Of a DNA stretch of 64,000 nt, positions 59,379 through 64,000 are shown piece by piece. Source of the stretch: Pantoea trifolii. Its GTDB lineage: Bacteria > Pseudomonadota > Gammaproteobacteria > Enterobacterales > Enterobacteriaceae. Both the position numbers and the translations under genes were made by a program. Within the stretch, counting starts at the first letter, position 1. Each line of letters begins with the position of its first letter. Location of the stretch: NCBI RefSeq assembly GCF_024506435.1, contig NZ_JANIET010000001.1:3100001-3164000 (forward strand), in the 5' to 3' direction. Under the pieces are notes generated by a model. It worked only from the letters and a program-made list of their open reading frames with translations. It was not told the origin of the DNA and did not search any database.

Positions 59379-59735
59379 ATGAAAAAGACCATTATTGCAC
59401 TGTCAGCCATTCTGATGGCTTCTTCGGCTTTTGCCGCGACCACACATGCAACTGATGAGACTGTCGCTAATGCGCAGGCCGGTGCTAACACCGCTAAAGA
59501 AAAACTGCATCAGGCGCAGAACGAAGGTAAAGAGCAGCAGCTCAAAGCCAAGCATGCTGCTGAAGGTAAAAGCGACAGCATGACCAGCAAAGCCAGCGAA
59601 GGGACGCAGAAGGCCTGGAACAAAACCAAAGAAGGTTCTGAGAAAGGTTGGGATGCTACCAAAGAAGGCACGCAGAAAGGCTGGAATAAAACCAAAGAAG
59701 GTGCCAGCGATTTGAAAAAGAAAGTGACTGAATAA
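59379..59735 (+). CDS. Small exported LEA-like repeat protein
   Basis: A 118-residue protein with a signal peptide (MKKTIIALSAILMASSAFA) and a hydrophilic helical mature part. From about residue 70 an 11-residue motif of type EGxxKGWNKTK is repeated four times: GTQKAWNKTKE, GSEKGWDATKE, GTQKGWNKTKE, GASDLKK. The 11-mer pattern resembles LEA group 3 desiccation proteins. A periplasmic stress-protectant role is an inference. The ATG at 59379 has AGAGGG upstream. A terminator follows. Confidence 0.8.
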   Translation: MKKTIIALSAILMASSAFAATTHATDETVANAQAGANTAKEKLHQAQNEGKEQQLKAKHAAEGKSDSMTSKASEGTQKAWNKTKEGSEKGWDATKEGTQKGWNKTKEGASDLKKKVTE

Positions 59736-59754
59736 CTCTCTTTGCTGAACCAAG

Positions 59755-59778
59755 AGGCCGCGTTTGCGGCCTTTTTTA
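59755..59778 (+). terminator. Terminator after the repeat protein
   Basis: AGGCCGC-GTTT-GCGGCCT followed by TTTTT. Confidence 0.9.
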
Positions 59779-59858
59779 ATGCCAGTATTTCCTCAACTTT
59801 GCATCTTCCGCGCTATCCCCTTAGACTTTACGCAACACTCCATTAACCAATAATTCTT

Positions 59859-60518
59859 ATGTCTGACACCTTTACCCGCCAGCCGCTGCCTTTACCCAAC
59901 GGTCACAACAAAGTGCTGCTGCACTCCTGCTGTGCGCCCTGTTCGGGCGAAGTGATGGAAGCGATGCTGGCTTCCGGCATCGATTACACCATCTTCTTCT
60001 ACAACCCAAATATTCACCCGCTGAAAGAGTACGAGCTGCGTAAAGAGGAGAATATCCGCTTTGCCGAGCAGTTTGGTGTGCCCTTTGTTGATGCCGATTA
60101 CGATAAAGACAATTGGTTTGAGCGGGCGCGCGGCATGGAGTGGGAACCGGAACGTGGCGTGCGCTGCACCATGTGTTTCGACATGCGCTTTGAACGCACC
60201 GCGCTGTATGCACATGAAAACGGCTTCCCGGTGATCACCAGTTCACTCGGTATTTCGCGCTGGAAGAATATGCAGCAGATCAACGACTGCGGCGTGCGTG
60301 CGGCGGCGCACTATCCGGATATGCTTTATTGGGAATTTAACTGGCGTAAAGGTGGCGGCTCGTCACGCATGATTGAGATCAGCAAGCGCGAACGCTTCTA
60401 TCAGCAAGAGTATTGCGGCTGCATATATTCGCTGCGCGACAGCAATCGCCATCGCGTAGCCAGCGGCCGCGAGCGCATTGAAATCGGCGTGCAGTATTAC
60501 CAGCCAGACGAAGAGTAA
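59859..60518 (+). CDS. queH: Epoxyqueuosine reductase QueH
   Basis: QueH reduces epoxyqueuosine to queuosine in tRNA anticodons, as an alternative to QueG. The 219 residues have the DUF208 cysteines: C24-C25-A-P-C28, CTMCFDMR and EYCGCIYS, which hold the iron-sulphur cluster and its partner iron. Conserved [20 protein letters not shown] is also seen. The gene stands alone with its own terminator. Confidence 0.95.
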   Translation: MSDTFTRQPLPLPNGHNKVLLHSCCAPCSGEVMEAMLASGIDYTIFFYNPNIHPLKEYELRKEENIRFAEQFGVPFVDADYDKDNWFERARGMEWEPERGVRCTMCFDMRFERTALYAHENGFPVITSSLGISRWKNMQQINDCGVRAAAHYPDMLYWEFNWRKGGGSSRMIEISKRERFYQQEYCGCIYSLRDSNRHRVASGRERIEIGVQYYQPDEE

Positions 60519-60520
60519 AG

Positions 60521-60547
60521 AAAAGGGCAGGAAATCCTGCCCTTTTT
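60521..60547. terminator. Terminator between queH and the mgtB transcript
   Basis: AAAAGGGCAGG-AAAT-CCTGCCCTTTTT has A- and T-tracts on its two sides, so it can serve both converging transcripts. Confidence 0.9.
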
Positions 60548-60549
60548 CG

Positions 60550-60636
60550 TTAACGAAACACCAGCGTTAACACCACGATGACGATCATCATCAGTATCAG
60601 GTGAAACACCACCTTATTGAGATTGCGGTTACGCAT
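60550..60636 (-). CDS. MgtR-like small membrane peptide
   Basis: A 28-residue peptide, MRNRNLNKVVFHLILMMIVI then VVLTLVFR, with a basic N-terminus and one membrane helix. GGAGG lies four bases before its ATG. It follows mgtB by 15 bp, the place of mgtR in the Salmonella mgtCBR operon. MgtR of Salmonella (30 residues) has the same plan and promotes proteolysis of MgtC and MgtA. The sequence likeness is in pattern only, and no mgtC is seen here. Confidence 0.6.
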   Translation of the reverse strand: MRNRNLNKVVFHLILMMIVIVVLTLVFR

Positions 60637-60651
60637 TTCGCCTCCATGTGT

Positions 60652-63375
60652 TTAAAACCACTGACCAAAACGCTTGATGTAGAGCATTTTCATGCCCTGC
60701 GCGACCACGCAATAACCGAGCAGCGTTGCGACCAGCCATGGGAAGTAAGACCACGGCAGCGGCACCAATCCCACCATCGCGCCCAGCGGTGAGAACGGCA
60801 GCAGAATACCGGCGATCATCACACACGCAGTGGTCAGCAGCACCGGCAGCGCTGCACGGCTCTGGATAAACGGAATCTTTTGCGTGCGCAGCATGTGCAC
60901 CACCAGCGTCTGCGACAGCAGGCCTTCAATAAACCAGCCGGACTGGAACAGCGACTGCATTTCTGGCGTATTCGCCGCGAACACGTACCACATCAGCGCG
61001 AAGGTGGTGATATCGAAAATTGACGACGTTGGCCCAATCCACAGCATAAAGCGTTTGATATTACGCGCGTCCCATTTACGCGGTTTGCGCAGGAACTCGC
61101 GGTCCATTTTGTCCCACGGCAGCGCCAGCTGGGACAGATCGTACATCAGGTTCTGAATCAGCAGATGAATCGCCAGCATCGGCAGGAACGGAATAAAGGC
61201 GCTCGCCACCAATACCGAGAACACGTTGCCGAAGTTGGAGCTGGCGGTCATGTTCAGGTACTTGATGATATTGCCGAAGGTTTCGCGTCCCTTCATGACA
61301 CCCTCTTCCAGCACCATCAAATCTTTTTCCAGCAGGATGATATCGGAGGACTCTTTGGCGATATCCGCCGCGCTATCCACGGAAATCCCAACATCGGCAT
61401 CGCGCAGCGCCGGGGCATCATTAATCCCGTCGCCGAGGAAGCCCACGGTATGCCCTTGCTGTTGCAGCGCGCGCAGAATGCGTGATTTTTGCAGCGGCGT
61501 GAGTTTAGCGAATACCGAACTCTGCGCGGCGGCATCGGTCAGCTGCTCGTCGCTCATCAGGGCAATCTGGTCGCCGGTGATGATGGCGCCGCTGTCGATG
61601 CCAACCTGCTGGCAAATGCGCGCGGTGACCACCGGATTATCGCCGGTCAGCACTTTGACGCTGACGCCATTGTCGCGCAGCGCGCTGATGGCTTTGGCGG
61701 CGCTCTCTTTCGGTGGATCGAGGAAAGTCAGCAGCCCTTCAACCGTTAACCCTTGCTCATCGGCCACGCTCAGCGGCTGCTGCAAACCCGGCTCCGCCAG
61801 CACGCGACTTGCCACCAGCAGCACGCGGAAACCCTGCTCATTATATTGATGTGCCAGCGCCAGCAGTTCTGCGCGACGCGTTTCGTTCAGCGGCTGTACC
61901 AGTTTGCCTTCACGCTCGGCAGTCGCGATGCTCAGCATCTCTTCCACCGCGCCTTTGCAGATCAACATCTGTTGATTGAGACGACGATCGCGCACCACCA
62001 CCGAAACGCGACGGCGAATAAAATCAAACGGCAGTTCATCCACTTTAATATAGGTGTCGCCCACCGCCTCGCTGACGCGGTTTTTGCCGTACTGCAAAAT
62101 GGCGCGATCCATCAGATTCAACGTGCCACTTTGATAGTGGCTGTTGAGCCAGCTCAACATCAGCACGCGAGAATTCTCCACGCCAGCACAATCCAGATGA
62201 TGCTCCAGAATGATGTTGTCCTGCGTCAGCGTGCCGGTTTTATCGGTGCAGAGAATATCCATCGCGCCGAGGTTTTGAATCGCGTTCAGGCGTTTGACGA
62301 TCACTTTACGCCGCGACATGGCGATGGCGCCTTTCGCCAGATTCGAGCTGACGATCATCGGCAACATTTCAGGCGTCAAACCTACCGCCACCGCCAGCGC
62401 AAACAGCGAAGCATCCAGCCAGTCGCCTTTGGTCAAACCATTAATCAGCAACACCACCGGCACCATCACCAGCATGAAGCGGATTAACAGCCAGCTCACG
62501 CTGTTGACGCCGCGGTCAAAGGCGGTTTGTGAGCGGTTACCCACAATCGATTTCGCCAGGCTACCGAAGTAGGTTTCACTGCCGGTTGCCACCACCACCG
62601 CTTTGGCGCTACCGCTGGACACGTTAGTGCCCATCAGGCAGACGCTGCCGAGTTCCAGCAGCGATGTGCCCTGCTCGCTGGCACCGCTGCTTTTACTGGT
62701 GACGTGGCCGGTGACGTCATATTTTTCAACCGGTAACGATTCGCCGGTCAAAATCGCCTGGCTGATAAATAGGTCGCGTGAATCCAGCAGCCGCACATCG
62801 GCAGGCACCAAATCCCCCGCCGACAGATAGATGATGTCACCCGGCACCAGCGTGGCGATATCCACTTCCTGTTTGAGCGGCGCTTGCTGCGCTGACTCAC
62901 GACGCAGCACCGTTGCGGTGGTGCGCACCATTGATTTCAGCGCCTGCGCCGCTTTGTTGGTGCGGAACTCCTGCCAGAAGCGCAGCAAACCGCTGAGCGT
63001 TACCATCGTCACAATGATGATGACACCGGTCAGATCGGTCTCCTCGCCGTTGCGCAGCGGCAGCCAGAAATCAGTGAAAAAGCTCACCAACGCCAGCGCC
63101 ATCAGGACATAGATAAACGGATTGTTGAACGCCTGCAGCAACTGCAATAACGCCGGTGGCGCTTTGTCGTGTTCAACCTGATTGCGGCCATACACGTCTA
63201 AACGTGCCTCGGCTTCACGTTCACTCAGGCCAAGCGCATCGCTGCGCAGACGCACCAGCGTTTCGTCGGCAGTGAAGCCGGCTTCATCTTCAATCAGGTA
63301 ACGCGGTGTTTTTTGACGCGGCTGGCGCGTGGTATTCCAGGCTTTTTTTTCCTGGTTGAGTTTCATGTCAGTCAT
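60652..63375 (-). CDS. mgtB: Magnesium-importing P-type ATPase MgtB
   Basis: A 907-residue P3-type ATPase that imports Mg2+ at the inner membrane. Visible are the TGES dephosphorylation motif (LTGESLPVEKYD), the phosphorylation site CTDKTGTLTQD, KGAVEEM nucleotide-binding segment, GDGINDAPALRDADVGI, and about ten membrane segments. The C-terminus YIKRFGQWF and length favour MgtB over MgtA. I chose the ATG at 63375 (MTDMKLNQEKKAW), with GAGG nine bases upstream; the longer frame to 63429 lacks a site. Low Mg2+ control by PhoPQ and a leader peptide is expected. Confidence 0.93.
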   Translation of the reverse strand: MTDMKLNQEKKAWNTTRQPRQKTPRYLIEDEAGFTADETLVRLRSDALGLSEREAEARLDVYGRNQVEHDKAPPALLQLLQAFNNPFIYVLMALALVSFFTDFWLPLRNGEETDLTGVIIIVTMVTLSGLLRFWQEFRTNKAAQALKSMVRTTATVLRRESAQQAPLKQEVDIATLVPGDIIYLSAGDLVPADVRLLDSRDLFISQAILTGESLPVEKYDVTGHVTSKSSGASEQGTSLLELGSVCLMGTNVSSGSAKAVVVATGSETYFGSLAKSIVGNRSQTAFDRGVNSVSWLLIRFMLVMVPVVLLINGLTKGDWLDASLFALAVAVGLTPEMLPMIVSSNLAKGAIAMSRRKVIVKRLNAIQNLGAMDILCTDKTGTLTQDNIILEHHLDCAGVENSRVLMLSWLNSHYQSGTLNLMDRAILQYGKNRVSEAVGDTYIKVDELPFDFIRRRVSVVVRDRRLNQQMLICKGAVEEMLSIATAEREGKLVQPLNETRRAELLALAHQYNEQGFRVLLVASRVLAEPGLQQPLSVADEQGLTVEGLLTFLDPPKESAAKAISALRDNGVSVKVLTGDNPVVTARICQQVGIDSGAIITGDQIALMSDEQLTDAAAQSSVFAKLTPLQKSRILRALQQQGHTVGFLGDGINDAPALRDADVGISVDSAADIAKESSDIILLEKDLMVLEEGVMKGRETFGNIIKYLNMTASSNFGNVFSVLVASAFIPFLPMLAIHLLIQNLMYDLSQLALPWDKMDREFLRKPRKWDARNIKRFMLWIGPTSSIFDITTFALMWYVFAANTPEMQSLFQSGWFIEGLLSQTLVVHMLRTQKIPFIQSRAALPVLLTTACVMIAGILLPFSPLGAMVGLVPLPWSYFPWLVATLLGYCVVAQGMKMLYIKRFGQWF

Positions 63376-63619
63376 GGTGACATTCCTCTTTATTACGGCA
63401 ATAAAAATCCCTGCGTGCGTGGCACACAAATTAAATTAACGGCAATGCTTTTTTAAATTAAAAATAACCTGTCGGGAATTTCCATATCACCTCCCGGAAA
63501 TTAAAGACGAAAAGAGTCGCTCGAAAAATAACGAGTAATAAATAAAGACGAAGGTAAACACCACGCAATCGAACAGCGAAAAGCTGTCTAATGCGCAGCG
63601 CAAATCAGCACGCTGAGGT

Positions 63620-63670
63620 TCAGCGCGCGTATCGAGGCGGAGGGAAAAGTGTGTTAAAAATCATGTGCAT
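63620..63670 (-). CDS. Proline-rich leader peptide of mgtB
   Basis: A 16-residue frame, MHMIFNTLFPPPRYAR, is preceded by GGGAAG six bases before ATG. Three consecutive proline codons (CCT CCG CCT) make it a ribosome-stalling leader like MgtL (mgtA) and MgtP (mgtCB), which sense proline, Mg2+ and EF-P-dependent translation. Its stop lies 245 nt before the mgtB start, leaving room for alternative hairpins and Rho-type control. Confidence 0.65.
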   Translation of the reverse strand: MHMIFNTLFPPPRYAR

Positions 63671-63950
63671 GATGATCTTCCCACGGGTTTTGGCCCGTTA
63701 CAGTGTCGTTTTAAGGGAACAATCATCAGAAAAGGGAGGATTGCTGCCCGCCAGGATGGCAAGCAGCGACAAAAAAGTTCGCGCGTCAGCTTGCCTTGTG
63801 ATGCCAACTAAAAGGGTGACTGTCCAACTGAACTCTCCTGCTTTGAAATTGCGGCCATTATATTCCCGGAAGGAACGAAGTAAAGTTAATTATCGGTTAA
63901 TCACAGAACATTTATATTTCGTTGCAGTTGAGTTGATATATCCCATTTCG

Positions 63951-63968
63951 GTCGCCATAAATGGCGAC
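63951..63968. repeat. Perfect palindrome at window edge
   Basis: GTCGCCAT-AA-ATGGCGAC, extended by GG/CC-like flanks. The look is that of a short dispersed intergenic palindrome in Pantoea/Erwinia genomes, but one copy in the window is no proof. Confidence 0.4.
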
Positions 63969-64000
63969 CCTACGACGGCCATGCAGCCTACCTTCCTTAT

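Larger units (their letters stand above)
63376..64000 (-). promoter_or_regulatory. Long mgtB leader and promoter region
   Basis: No ordinary gene lies in this stretch. Minus-strand TTTACT (63880-63885), 16-17 bases, TATAAT (63857-63862) form a promoter, giving a leader of about 470 nt. A PhoP-box-like repeat AGTTAA-N5-GGTTAA lies at 63884-63900, on the plus strand, each half one base off the GGTTTA consensus. The leader includes a short proline-rich frame (63620-63670) and a hairpin ACGGG/CCCGT near 63683-63698. Confidence 0.55.

Noticed and set aside
59600..59730. Tandem DNA repeat in the small exported protein gene as a mobile or CRISPR element
   Set aside because: The repeat is in the codons of an 11-residue protein motif and is imperfect at DNA level.
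61753..62487. 244-codon plus-strand frame
   Set aside because: Antisense shadow of mgtB, which has all P-type ATPase motifs.

Overview
The window comes from a gammaproteobacterial chromosome of the Enterobacterales, most likely Erwiniaceae (Pantoea/Erwinia-like). The housekeeping blocks have the gene content and order of the E. coli purL-to-smpB-ssrA interval, and the proteins are recognisably orthologous but clearly not E. coli. An exact genus cannot be fixed without a database search.

1-28191 is conserved core. It holds purL (partial, with a PurR operator), mltF, tadA, pgpC, yfhH, yfhL, the rnc-era-recO-pdxJ-acpS operon, lepA-lepB, the envelope-stress operon rseD-rpoE-rseA-rseB-rseC, nadB (NadR operator), trmN, srmB, grcA (tandem FNR sites), ung, grpE (heat-shock promoter), nadK, recN (LexA boxes), bamE, rnfH-ratA, smpB and the tmRNA gene ssrA, which encodes the tag ANDENYALAA.

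28192-55930 is a roughly 28 kb integrated island whose left end is the 3' end of ssrA. A P4-family tyrosine integrase with its arm-type sites lies at the left. The left third has the layout of an integrated P4-type phage satellite: int, a cargo slot, a cos-like site, an Ogr/Delta zinc finger, AlpA, an Ash/Icd-like gene with an embedded terminator and possible immunity RNA, two small genes and the alpha primase-helicase. Sid and Psu capsid genes are not present. The cargo slot between int and the cos-like site carries an SF1-type helicase translationally coupled to a DUF2290-like protein, which is a candidate antiphage pair. Right of the primase lies about 17 kb of further cargo: a lipoprotein-like gene, a DUF1471 peptide with an ATT start, a broken DUF4440-like gene, a 1271-residue SIR2 protein, a broken amidase-like gene, a potassium-channel-like protein, an Eleos-type dynamin pair (LeoBC, LeoA) followed closely by a PD-(D/E)XK protein, a second nuclease-like gene and a distantly uracil-DNA-glycosylase-like gene. 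A decayed second primase 3' end at 54666-54894 shows that the island is composite.

55931-64000 returns to chromosomal genes: a RIO-type kinase, a LysR regulator divergent from a secreted SxxK hydrolase, a small repeat-rich exported protein, queH, and an MgtB-type magnesium P-type ATPase. A 16-residue leader peptide with three consecutive prolines precedes mgtB, and a 28-residue MgtR-like membrane peptide follows it. No mgtC is present in the window.
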